A DNA stretch of 64,000 nucleotides from assembly GCA_964388485.1 (NCBI GenBank), contig CAYMAS010000006.1, positions 1 through 64,000 of the forward strand, written 5' to 3'. The notes beneath the pieces are model-generated. The model had not been told where the DNA came from, did not search any database, and saw only the letters and a program-made list of their open reading frames with translations. Shown here piece after piece: positions 17,170 through 24,014 of the stretch (its first letter is position 1; each line of letters starts with the position of its first letter). This stretch comes from JBCDKH01 sp964388485 (GTDB taxonomy: Bacteria > Planctomycetota > Phycisphaerae > Tepidisphaerales > Tepidisphaeraceae). A program made the translations under genes and the position numbers.

Positions 17170-17801
17170 AGAACGCGGCGAAGCTTGCGCCCAAGCTCAA
17201 AGCTCTGGCCAAGACGGCCGCGAAGAAGCATCCGCCGGGAGACATCGAGCCGATCCCGGCGCTCGATGCACTCGTCGTGGGCCTACTCCGCTACGACGCC
17301 GACGAGACGGCGGCCATGACTGCGTTCCAGAACGTCCAGTCGGAGTTCGTCGACTTCAACGACCTGCGCGTCGCGACCGAACTGGAAGTCGCCGAAGTAC
17401 TCAGCGAATCGTTTGCCGAAGAAGAAGCTCACGGCCGGGCAACGCTCCTTCGTGTCGGCTTGAGCAACGTCTTCGACAAGGTAGGCCGGCTGTCGCTGGA
17501 ACCGGTCATCGGCCTGAGCCGGCGAGAAATCCGCCCGGCCCTCCGTCACGCCATTGGCGTTGACGATCAGCCGGATGCCATTGACCAACGCATCGCCCTC
17601 GCATTTGCCGAGGCCCACGTGGCCCTGCTCGCCCTCGACTTCGGCACCTTGCCGATCGACCCGCAGACCCGCGACTTTCTCGCTACGAAGAAGGCCATCG
17701 ATCCCGCCGCCGACGAGTCGGAAACGGCCCGGTTCTGCGAAAGCAACTTGAAGGTCGACGACTGCAAGTCGCTCTTCCTTTCGATCCGCTCTAAGCAGTG
17801 A
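17166..17801 (+). CDS. Hypothetical protein, possible degenerate HhH-GPD (endonuclease III-like) fold
   Basis: The 211-residue product is co-translated with rbfA. Weak similarity to endonuclease III-like proteins can be seen: an N-terminal helical region (IPALDALVVGLLRYDADET), FVDFNDLRVATELEVAEVL where such proteins have the segment before the hairpin, LRHAIGVDDQPDAIDQRIAL at the place of the helix-hairpin-helix, and LPIDPQTRDFLATKKAIDP at the place of the conserved VDTHVxRV segment. The catalytic Lys and Asp are not convincing and the C-terminal cysteine cluster is absent. If the fold is right, this is probably a non-catalytic relative. The rbfA linkage hints at a ribosome- or RNA-related job, but that is inference. 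Confidence 0.5.
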   Translation: MKNAAKLAPKLKALAKTAAKKHPPGDIEPIPALDALVVGLLRYDADETAAMTAFQNVQSEFVDFNDLRVATELEVAEVLSESFAEEEAHGRATLLRVGLSNVFDKVGRLSLEPVIGLSRREIRPALRHAIGVDDQPDAIDQRIALAFAEAHVALLALDFGTLPIDPQTRDFLATKKAIDPAADESETARFCESNLKVDDCKSLFLSIRSKQ

Positions 17802-17828
17802 CGGGCGTCGCATCCACCGCGTGGAACC

Positions 17829-17966
17829 CTCTCCCGGAGCGGCGTCGCTTGCGACGCGCTTCCCCCGATTAACTTCTGCACCCCCCTTCTGTACCCCCCT
17901 TCTGCGCCGAACTAAGACGTCCTCTCGACCCTCTGATTGCGTCGCAAGCGACGCCGCTCAGGGAGA
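17829..17966. repeat. Inverted repeat (28-29 bp arms) with C-rich 13-bp tandem repeat in the loop
   Basis: The left arm at 17829-17857 (CTCTCCCGGAGCGGCGTCGC... ending TTGCGACGC) is repeated in inverse at 17939-17966 (GCGTCGCAAGCGACGCCGCT...). The 81-base spacer contains two copies of a 13-base unit (ACCCCCCTTCTG) at about 17879-17904. It lies upstream of hisG. Confidence 0.8.
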
Positions 17967-18006
17967 ATGGTCGCGGTCATCTGTCGCTCGACGGACGACT
18001 GTGCAA

Positions 18007-18051
18007 CGCCCGTCTTACAAACGCCCGCCATACAAACGCCCGCCCTACAAA
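18007..18051. repeat. 15-bp tandem repeat, three units, abutting hisG
   Basis: Three units follow the pattern CGCCCG(T/C)C(T/A/C)TACAAA at 18007-18021, 18022-18036 and 18037-18051. The array ends five bases before the hisG ATG, so its copy number would alter the leader and the ribosome-binding region. Confidence 0.9.
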
Positions 18052-18056
18052 AGAGC

Positions 18057-18944
18057 ATGAGCGTTCTCCCACAGGATACCCTTCGCCTCGGCCTGCCCTC
18101 GGGCTCGATGCAGAAGTCGACCTACGAGCTCTTCGACCGGGCCGGCTACCACATCCGCGCCCGCGACCGCAGCGTCTTCCCCGCCATCGACGACGACAAG
18201 ATCTCCTGCGTCCTGTTCCGCGCCCAGGAGATGAGCCGCTACGTCGTCGACGGCCTCGTCGACTGCGGCCTCACCGGCCACGACTGGATCGTCGAAAACG
18301 GCAACAGCGACGACGTCGTCGAAATCTGCCAGCTCACGTATAGCCGAGCAACACGCCAACCCGCCCGCTGGGTGCTGGCCGTCCCGAACGAAAGCCCGAT
18401 CCAAAAGCCCGAAGACCTCGACGGCAAGCTCATCGCCACCGAGATCGTCAACACGACGCGCCAGTACTTCGAGGCCAAAGGCATCTCCGCCCGCACCGAG
18501 TTCAGCTGGGGCACGACGGAAATCAAGGCGAGGATCTGCGACGCCATCGTCGACCTGACCGAGACCGGCAGCTCCATCCGTGCGAACAACCTGCGGATCA
18601 TCGACACGCTCCTGACGAGTACCATCCGCTTCATCGCCAGCAAAGAAGCCTTGGCCATCGACTGGAAACGCGAGAAGATGGAGAACATCGCGATGCTCCT
18701 CACCGGCGCCATCGCCGCCCGCGGCAAGGTCGGCCTCAAGCTCAACGCCAAGAAGGAGCACCTCGAAGCGATCGTCGCCATGCTCCCGGCCCTCAAGAGC
18801 CCGACCGTCAACGCCACCCACGACGGCGACTACGCCGTCGAGGTCATCATCGACGAACACCTCGAACGGGACATCATCCCCCAGCTCAAGCGCAGCGGCG
18901 CGACGGAGATCTTCAGCTACCCGCTGAACAAGGTCATTCCCTGA
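18057..18944 (+). CDS. hisG: ATP phosphoribosyltransferase (long form)
   Basis: The 295-residue enzyme joins ATP and PRPP in the first step of histidine synthesis. The family start LRLGLPSGSMQKSTYELF, the segment DCGLTGHDWI and the PRPP-binding region DAIVDLTETGSSIRANNL are present. The C-terminal 75 residues (LKLNAKKEHLEAIVAMLP... through EVIIDEH) form the HisG_C regulatory domain, so this is the long, self-sufficient form that does not need HisZ and is normally feedback-inhibited by histidine. The frame is open further upstream through the tandem repeat, but ATG 18057 fits the family start. No other his genes are adjacent. The DUF4058 gene follows 17 bases later. Confidence 0.95.
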   Translation: MSVLPQDTLRLGLPSGSMQKSTYELFDRAGYHIRARDRSVFPAIDDDKISCVLFRAQEMSRYVVDGLVDCGLTGHDWIVENGNSDDVVEICQLTYSRATRQPARWVLAVPNESPIQKPEDLDGKLIATEIVNTTRQYFEAKGISARTEFSWGTTEIKARICDAIVDLTETGSSIRANNLRIIDTLLTSTIRFIASKEALAIDWKREKMENIAMLLTGAIAARGKVGLKLNAKKEHLEAIVAMLPALKSPTVNATHDGDYAVEVIIDEHLERDIIPQLKRSGATEIFSYPLNKVIP

Positions 18945-18961
18945 CGTGGTAAACTCCGGGC

Positions 18962-19747
18962 ATGCCCTCGCCCTTCCCCGGCATGGACCCGTACCTCGAG
19001 CACCCGGCCGTCTGGCCGGATGTCCACGCGAGTCTGATCCAGGACATTCGACGTCAGCTCGTGCCGAATCTCGGCGAGTCGTACTACGCAAGAACAGAGG
19101 TCGAGCTGTTCATCCGCGAACCCTCCGCCGACCAGCGCACGCGGTTCGCTCGAGCTGATGATGCCATTCTCATCGGCCGCGATGCACCCTCCGCTGCTTC
19201 GGGCGACACAGCCGTGGCCGAACGTCCGACGACGCGAATGCAGCTGGTCGACACGCTCTTGCCCGAGAAGCTGCGCACCATCGAGATCAGGACGTCGCAG
19301 GACGACCGCGTCGTCACCGTGATCGAGCTGCTCAGCCCGACGAACAAGGGTGACGGTCGCCAGAAGTTCGTCGAGAAACGGGCCAGGCTCCACCAGGCCG
19401 GCGTCCACTTCCTGCAGATCGATCTGCTCCGCGCCGGCCACGACCTGTTGCCCCAGGAACCGCCACCCGGCACGTACAACGCCCTGCTGCTTCGCGTCGG
19501 TGAAGACGTGGCGGACGTCTGGATGTGGACGCTCCGCGACACGCTGCCGATCCTGCCGGTGCCGTTGGCGAACGATGATGCGGACATCACGCTCGACCTG
19601 CGGGCCGCCCTCGACATCACCTACGACGCCAGCCGCTACAGCCCCCGCATCTACCGCGGCGGTCCCGACACGATCGACCCGCCGCTTGAGGGCGACCTCG
19701 CCGCGTGGGCGCGAAACTTGATTCCTACGCAGCCGACGGGGGCTTAG
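18962..19747 (+). CDS. DUF4058 family protein
   Basis: The 261-residue protein starts with the hallmark MPSPFPGMDPYLEHP and continues through VWPDVHASLIQDI and the central VIELLSPTNKGDG...KR, which resembles the core of PD-(D/E)XK-type proteins (E-L-LSP-NK). LQIDLLRAG and FLQIDLL-type strands follow. DUF4058 genes are abundant in cyanobacteria and planctomycetes and often multi-copy; their function is unknown. No signal peptide or membrane segment is present. The gene follows hisG by 17 bases and may be read through from it, but no functional link is known. Confidence 0.9.
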   Translation: MPSPFPGMDPYLEHPAVWPDVHASLIQDIRRQLVPNLGESYYARTEVELFIREPSADQRTRFARADDAILIGRDAPSAASGDTAVAERPTTRMQLVDTLLPEKLRTIEIRTSQDDRVVTVIELLSPTNKGDGRQKFVEKRARLHQAGVHFLQIDLLRAGHDLLPQEPPPGTYNALLLRVGEDVADVWMWTLRDTLPILPVPLANDDADITLDLRAALDITYDASRYSPRIYRGGPDTIDPPLEGDLAAWARNLIPTQPTGA

Positions 19748-19966
19748 CTTGGGGTGCCACGACACGACATTCCGCGGGCCTCATACACCGCGAAACAGTA
19801 AACCTCGCGTCGTGACAATCAACCCCCGGCTAAGGCCTCTATTTCTCAGTTGCAGCGGTGCGCCTCTGACGGTACCCTTGTGCAGCGATCCAACATCCGC
19901 CGTGGGGGTTGGGGTGACACGCCTGTGGAGGCAGGCGAGCAACGAGTCCTTGTTCGAGAGATATTG

Positions 19967-20614
19967 ATGCAGTTTGGAAGCTACGCGGCCGTCGCCGCCA
20001 TCGTCGTATCGCCAGCAGTCAGTCTGGCGGGTACCGTTTCATTCACAACCGAGACTGACTTCCGCAACGCAACGCGAGCAGTTTTGCTCGATGACGATTT
20101 ATCTTCGTTGCCTTCCGGCCAACGCGCTACCGTGCAGTTGAGTGATGCCGCGTTCACCTTGACGGCGGATGCCCTTCTTGGTTCGACGTTTGTGCAATCC
20201 CCTGAATTATTTACCGACGTCGGGTTGTTGACGACGGCACGCAATGACAACGCTTTAAGGCTTACGTTCAGCAGGCCGGTCACTGCCTTTGGCGGCCAGT
20301 TTGCGACAGAAGACGAACGCTTCAATGTCCTTGCGGGTGATCTTTCCTTTGCCCTTAGCTCTGGCGAGTCTGTCTCCTTCGCTACCTCCGCATCTTCGAC
20401 GAGCAATTCGTCAGAGTTCTTCGGATTCACATCGACAACTCCCTTCACATCTGTAGTGCTTGACGTGGGTGGGACGAATGATCCCACACCCATTCCTCTG
20501 TTCGTCACCAGCCGCGGGCTGATTGTAGCAGAGGTCGTGCCGGAACCAACGGCCGTTCTGGGCGGCCTCGGGCTGCTGAGCCTCGTCGGGCTACGTCGAC
20601 GTCTCTCGACCTAG
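19967..20614 (+). CDS. Secreted PEP-CTERM sorting-domain protein
   Basis: The 215-residue protein has a signal peptide (about residues 1-21, ending SLA), a beta-rich body with Ser/Thr-rich stretches (SFATSASSTSNSSEFFGF), and a C-terminal sorting signal: VVPEPTAVLGG, a short hydrophobic helix, then RRRLST. Such proteins are cut at the PEP motif by an exosortase and attached or released at the cell surface; the exosortase is not in the window. ATG 19967 starts the signal peptide directly. Base composition is visibly less GC-rich than in the neighbours (TTATTTA and similar runs), which may reflect low constraint or transfer. The ligand or role is unknown. Confidence 0.85.
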   Translation: MQFGSYAAVAAIVVSPAVSLAGTVSFTTETDFRNATRAVLLDDDLSSLPSGQRATVQLSDAAFTLTADALLGSTFVQSPELFTDVGLLTTARNDNALRLTFSRPVTAFGGQFATEDERFNVLAGDLSFALSSGESVSFATSASSTSNSSEFFGFTSTTPFTSVVLDVGGTNDPTPIPLFVTSRGLIVAEVVPEPTAVLGGLGLLSLVGLRRRLST

Positions 20615-20873
20615 TGGCCGATGGTGGGCCGCGTCGAGTTCGCGGTGATTGTCGATTAGCCGGTCTGGCATGGTGGCACGCTGCGTGTCGGACCGACCCG
20701 TGTCGGTTGGTCGCGCAGCTTACAGACATGGGTCTCGCAGATGCGATCCCTGCCACCGCTGTTCGCGGTTGCAAGATATGTACTTGCAGTTGAAAGGCGT
20801 CGCCCGTCGATCGGGAGAGCTTGTCTTCTTGCCGTCGATGCCATCGCCGTCGAGGGAGGTATAGCCCAGTGTT

Positions 20874-20908
20874 ACGGCTTGAGCCGCCGTCTGCGGCGGG
20901 CAAGCCGT
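20874..20908. repeat. Hairpin repeat, ACGG(C/T)TTGAGC family, copy 1
   Basis: ACGGCTTG and CAAGCCGT form the outer stem and GCCGCC/GGCGGG the inner part. A related copy, CACGGTTTGAGCGGCCG... ending CAAACCGTG, is at 50931-50967. Paired changes in the outer stem (C-G to T-A) keep the hairpin. Confidence 0.75.
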
Positions 20909-21044
20909 GTCGGTGACGCCGTTCGGCATAACACGGTCCCGGACACCGTTTGCCCGCATCGGAATGCGGCTCAAATCGTGGCACCAGAACCTGGTACTCT
21001 ACCTGAACGAGAAGCGTTCGGTGCCACTCTGCGAGTTAGTCAGG

Positions 21045-21179
21045 AAGGGTGGGCCCCGGCCCACCTCGGGAAGACGGGAAGCCAGCAAGGGTGGGCCCCG
21101 GCCCACCTCCGGCAAGACGGGAAGATGACGCAAGTCTCAAGAAGACGCCGGCCGGATGGTGGGCCGGGGCCCACCCTTC
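21045..21179. repeat. Three AAGGGTGGGCCCCGGCCCACC palindromes, two direct and one inverted
   Basis: The 20-base palindromic motif occurs at 21045-21066 and 21087-21108 as part of a 42-base tandem repeat that also contains GGGAAG(A/C)-type sequence, and in inverse at about 21157-21178. The first and third can form a long hairpin. It is related in style to the GTGGGC hairpin at 23925-23994. Confidence 0.85.
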
Positions 21180-21306
21180 GACGGTGCCGACCGGTGTCGG
21201 AAAGTTTGGCGCTGCGGGTCTCGCACACGACCCATGCCCGCGGGCAGGTCAGGCGGCCGGGCGTCTTGGACGACGCCCAGCTGCGTTGCGTTCCTACGTT
21301 CTTCCT

Positions 21307-22044
21307 ATGGCAGGTCACTCCAAATGGGCGAACATCAAGCACAAGAAGGCGGCGATCGACAAGAAGCGGGCGAAGGTATGGGGGAAGATCGCCAAGAAGA
21401 TGATGGTCGCGGCCAAGGGTGGCAGTGATCCGCGGGACAACCTGAGCCTCCGCTACGTCATCGACGAGGCCAAGGCGGCGAACATGCCCAAGCACACGAT
21501 CGAAAACGCGATCGCCAAGGGGGCGGGCGAGCTGGGGACCGAGAACTTCGAGGAGGTCATTTACGAGGGCTACGGGCCGGCGGGCGTGGCGGTGATCGTC
21601 GAGACCCTGACCGACAACCGGGCTCGCACCGCACCGGAACTCCGCAATATCTTCAGCAAAAGCGGCGGCAGTCTCGGCACCAGCGGCAGCGTCGCGTACC
21701 AGTTCGAGAAGCAAGGGATCTTCGCGGTGCCGGCGGAAGGAGTCGACGAGGAGAAGCTGATGGAGGTGGCTCTCGAAGCCGGGGCAAGCGACGTGCAAAG
21801 CGAGGGCGACGGTTTCGTGATCGTCTCGGCCGCGACGGATTACGCGCAGGTGAAGGACGCTCTGGACGCGGCGGAATTGAACGTGGAGACGAGCGAGTTG
21901 ATGAACGTCGCCCAGAACACGATCGCCCTCGATGCCGAGGCCGGTCGGAAGGTGATGAATCTCATCGACGCGCTCGAAGACAATGAAGACGTCCAGAACG
22001 TCAGCCACAACGCGGAACTGCCGGACGAAGTGTTGGAAGGCTGA
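21307..22044 (+). CDS. YebC/PmpR family protein (translation/transcription factor)
   Basis: The 245-residue cytoplasmic protein begins with the invariant MAGHSKWANIKHKKAAID and continues with the family landmarks GGSDPRDNLSLR, MPKHTIENAIAKG and YEGYGPAGVAVIVE, followed by NIFSKSGGSLGTSGSVAY. Length and motif order match the family exactly. YebC-family members have been described both as DNA-binding regulators near ruvC and as ribosome-associated factors that relieve stalling at proline runs; which applies here cannot be decided. No ruvABC genes are adjacent. The ATG at 21307 is unambiguous. Confidence 0.95.
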   Translation: MAGHSKWANIKHKKAAIDKKRAKVWGKIAKKMMVAAKGGSDPRDNLSLRYVIDEAKAANMPKHTIENAIAKGAGELGTENFEEVIYEGYGPAGVAVIVETLTDNRARTAPELRNIFSKSGGSLGTSGSVAYQFEKQGIFAVPAEGVDEEKLMEVALEAGASDVQSEGDGFVIVSAATDYAQVKDALDAAELNVETSELMNVAQNTIALDAEAGRKVMNLIDALEDNEDVQNVSHNAELPDEVLEG

Positions 22045-22059
22045 GGTTCTGAAGGCTGA

Positions 22060-22076
22060 CGCCCGATCATCGGGCG
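22060..22076 (+). terminator. Short hairpin after yebC
   Basis: CGCCCGAT and ATCGGGCG pair perfectly 16 bases after the yebC stop. No T tract follows, so an intrinsic terminator is uncertain; it may only stabilise the 3' end. Confidence 0.4.
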
Positions 22077-22104
22077 CTTCAGGCACCTTCCCAGTTTTCA
22101 TCCC

Positions 22105-22190
22105 GTCCGTCATCCCGAGCGCAGCCGAGGGACCTCGCCTTGAAGTGTTGATCCAGACGAGGTCCCTCGGCTTCGCTCGGGATGACGGAC
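22105..22190. repeat. Long hairpin repeat, CGTCATCCCGAGCG family, copy 3
   Basis: The arms GTCCGTCATCCCGAGCG... and ...CGCTCGGGATGACGGAC match copies 1 and 2. The terminal pair here is GTCC/GGAC instead of CTCC/GGAG, a compensated change. It lies between yebC and the GT9 gene. Confidence 0.9.
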
Positions 22191-22303
22191 TTGGGGGACG
22201 CGAGCCGAGGTCGCCTGCCCGGCACTAGCACGACCTTGTGGATTTCCCCGCATTCGGGCAGTGGCAGCACTGACTTCTTCTGCGACGTTTATCGTGCCCG
22301 ACG

Positions 22304-23416
22304 ATGCAGGCAACGTCGCTGGACGGGATCAATGTGAGGCGGATTCTGGTGTGCCTTCGCTGGGGAATCGGCGACGTGGTGATGTCGATGAGTTCCCTGC
22401 GGGCGGTACGCCGACGGTGGCCGAAGGCTCAGATTGTCGGACTCGGTGCGGCGCCGGCGTTGGATGTTCTGGCGGCGGGCGATGTGGTCGACTCGGTGCA
22501 GGATGTCGCAGCGTTGGGTGTGGAGCATTGGGGCGATGTCTCGGACCGGGCCAAGGCGGGCGCTACGCGGTGGCTTCAGGAGCAATTGCGCTTCGACATC
22601 GTGATCGACTCCTGGCATGCGGCCTCTGCCGTCTCTGAAGCAATCAGCCTGAAGGAGTTGCCGACCCTGGAAGGATTCCAGCCGTTGCAGCACGAGCTGA
22701 CGCGTAACGGCATGTCGATCACCGAGGCACAGAGCGTGTCGGACGGAGCCGGCTGGGGCATTGAGGTGGAGCATCCCAAGTCGCCCAAGATCACGCTTCG
22801 GGCTCGAGACGAGGCGTGGGGGGAGCGATTAGCTTTCGATTGGGACGTCGCGCCGGCGGCGATCGTGCCGGCGGCGTCGACGTTTCTCAAGCAGTGGCCG
22901 GCGGAGCGATTTGCGGCGGTGGCGGACGTTTTGGCGAAGCGGGACGGCCGCGTCGTGATGTTCCGCGGGCCGGATGAAGCGCTTGGAGAGGCGGTACGAC
23001 GGCAGATGGAACTGCCGGAGCGGGTGGTGGAGATCGGACCTGAGCATCTCTTGCGGCAGGCGGCATTGTTGAAACGGTGTCGGCAGGTCGTGACGAACGA
23101 CACGGGCCTCATGCATCTGGCGGCGAGCGTCGGGACGCCAGTCCTCGGCTTGTTCGGTCCAACGAGCGGCAAACTCCTCACGCCGCCTCTGGCCGGATCG
23201 ACCTTCCTCGGCGACGCGTCCGATTGCCCGCATCATCGCGTTGACGAACTGCACATGCCCGCCTGCTGGGGTGCTAGCAAGTGTCTGCATGGCGAGTCTC
23301 GCAGCTGCATCGACCGCATCGCGACGTCGCAGGTCGTCGAGCTGGTGACGCACCGAAATGGGCTTGAACCTGACGATGCCGCCGGCGGCGTTGTCGGCAA
23401 CGCCGCCGCCGTCTAA
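22304..23416 (+). CDS. Glycosyltransferase family 9 (heptosyltransferase-like)
   Basis: The 370-residue product has the two-domain GT-B layout of lipopolysaccharide heptosyltransferases. The N-terminal motif ILVCLRWGIGDVVMSMSSL corresponds to the family's GDxxxxxP-like loop, and the C-terminal domain has VPAASTFLKQWP followed by VTNDTGLMHLAASVGTPV and LGLFGPT, the nucleotide-sugar binding signature. The last 20 residues are Gly/Ala-rich and probably disordered. ATG 22304 is used; an in-frame GTG about nine codons later, just before RRILV, is a credible alternative. The enzyme likely acts at the inner membrane on an outer-membrane lipid or polysaccharide. The EIIA gene starts 40 bases after its stop. 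Confidence 0.88.
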   Translation: MQATSLDGINVRRILVCLRWGIGDVVMSMSSLRAVRRRWPKAQIVGLGAAPALDVLAAGDVVDSVQDVAALGVEHWGDVSDRAKAGATRWLQEQLRFDIVIDSWHAASAVSEAISLKELPTLEGFQPLQHELTRNGMSITEAQSVSDGAGWGIEVEHPKSPKITLRARDEAWGERLAFDWDVAPAAIVPAASTFLKQWPAERFAAVADVLAKRDGRVVMFRGPDEALGEAVRRQMELPERVVEIGPEHLLRQAALLKRCRQVVTNDTGLMHLAASVGTPVLGLFGPTSGKLLTPPLAGSTFLGDASDCPHHRVDELHMPACWGASKCLHGESRSCIDRIATSQVVELVTHRNGLEPDDAAGGVVGNAAAV

Positions 23417-23456
23417 AGTCCCGGCCACCACCCCGCCCGGTACCTGCTTCTTCACG

Positions 23457-23918
23457 ATGAGACTCACCGACATTCTTAAGCTCGACAACGTCAAGCTCCC
23501 CATCAAAGCGGAGGACAAGACGGCGGTGATTGAGGAGCTCATCACCCTGCTCGACGCCAACGGCGATTTGGAAGACACCGACAAAGTGCGCAAGGCGGTC
23601 CTCGACCGGGAGCGAACCCGCACCACGGGCATCGGCGACGGGTTGGCGATTCCGCACGGCAAGACGGACGGCGTGAAGAACCTCGTCATGGCCTTTGGCC
23701 GGTGCCAGAGCCCGGTCGACTTCGAAGCGATTGACGGCAAGCCGGTGTCGCTCGTCTGGCTCCTGAGCAGCCCGAGCGACAAGACCGTGCCGCACATCAA
23801 CGCCTTGGCCCGCATCTCCAAAATCATGGCCAAGGCGGATGTTCGCAAGAAGCTCATGAGCGTCAAGACGACCCGCGAGATCTACGACATCGTCAGCGAA
23901 GAAGACGAAAAGCTCTGA
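23457..23918 (+). CDS. PTS EIIA type-2 (fructose/nitrogen-type) domain protein
   Basis: The 153-residue cytoplasmic protein is a stand-alone EIIA of the fructose/mannitol/PtsN class. The phosphorylatable histidine is in GDGLAIPHGKTDGV (about residue 67). VSLVWLLSSPSD and HINALARISKIMAK are the usual flanking conserved segments. No EIIB, EIIC or HPr gene is next to it, which suggests a regulatory PtsN-like role and not sugar uptake. A longer frame with an upstream ATG at 23358 overlaps the end of the GT9 gene and adds a Pro/Thr-rich tail, so ATG 23457 is chosen. A double-hairpin repeat follows its stop by six bases. Confidence 0.9.
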   Translation: MRLTDILKLDNVKLPIKAEDKTAVIEELITLLDANGDLEDTDKVRKAVLDRERTRTTGIGDGLAIPHGKTDGVKNLVMAFGRCQSPVDFEAIDGKPVSLVWLLSSPSDKTVPHINALARISKIMAKADVRKKLMSVKTTREIYDIVSEEDEKL

Positions 23919-23924
23919 TCTGCT

Positions 23925-23994
23925 CGTAGGGTGGGCTTCAGCCCACCAGCCGCCTGACCCGCTCACCCGATGGTGGGCCGAAGCCCACCCTACG
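23925..23994. repeat. Double-hairpin repeat, GTAGG-GTGGGCTTCAGCCCAC type
   Basis: The arm CGTAGGGTGGGCTTCAGCCC (23925 onward) is matched in inverse at 23971-23994 with one mismatch. Each arm also forms its own hairpin (GTGGGC-TTCA-GCCCAC). The same architecture with a different stem sequence is found at 50182-50241. Confidence 0.9.
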
Positions 23995-24014
23995 CCGGAA
24001 ACAAGGAACTCTGC

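Larger units (their letters stand above)
20615..21306. other. Gene-poor region with several palindromic repeats
   Basis: This 690-base stretch has no coding frame I can support; the open frames present have no family features and run through repeats. It contains a hairpin at 20874-20908 and three copies of a GGTGGGCC(CCGG)CCCACC palindrome at 21045-21179, directly upstream of yebC. Confidence 0.6.

Noticed and set aside
17821..18060. 79-codon frame upstream of hisG ending in RPPYKRPPYKRA
   Set aside because: It is built from the inverted repeat and the 15-bp tandem array; no start site or family supports it. The overlap with hisG is noted as a finding only.
20741..21403. 220-codon frame overlapping the yebC start
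   Set aside because: It is Arg/Pro-rich, runs through the palindromic repeats, and continues out of frame into yebC.
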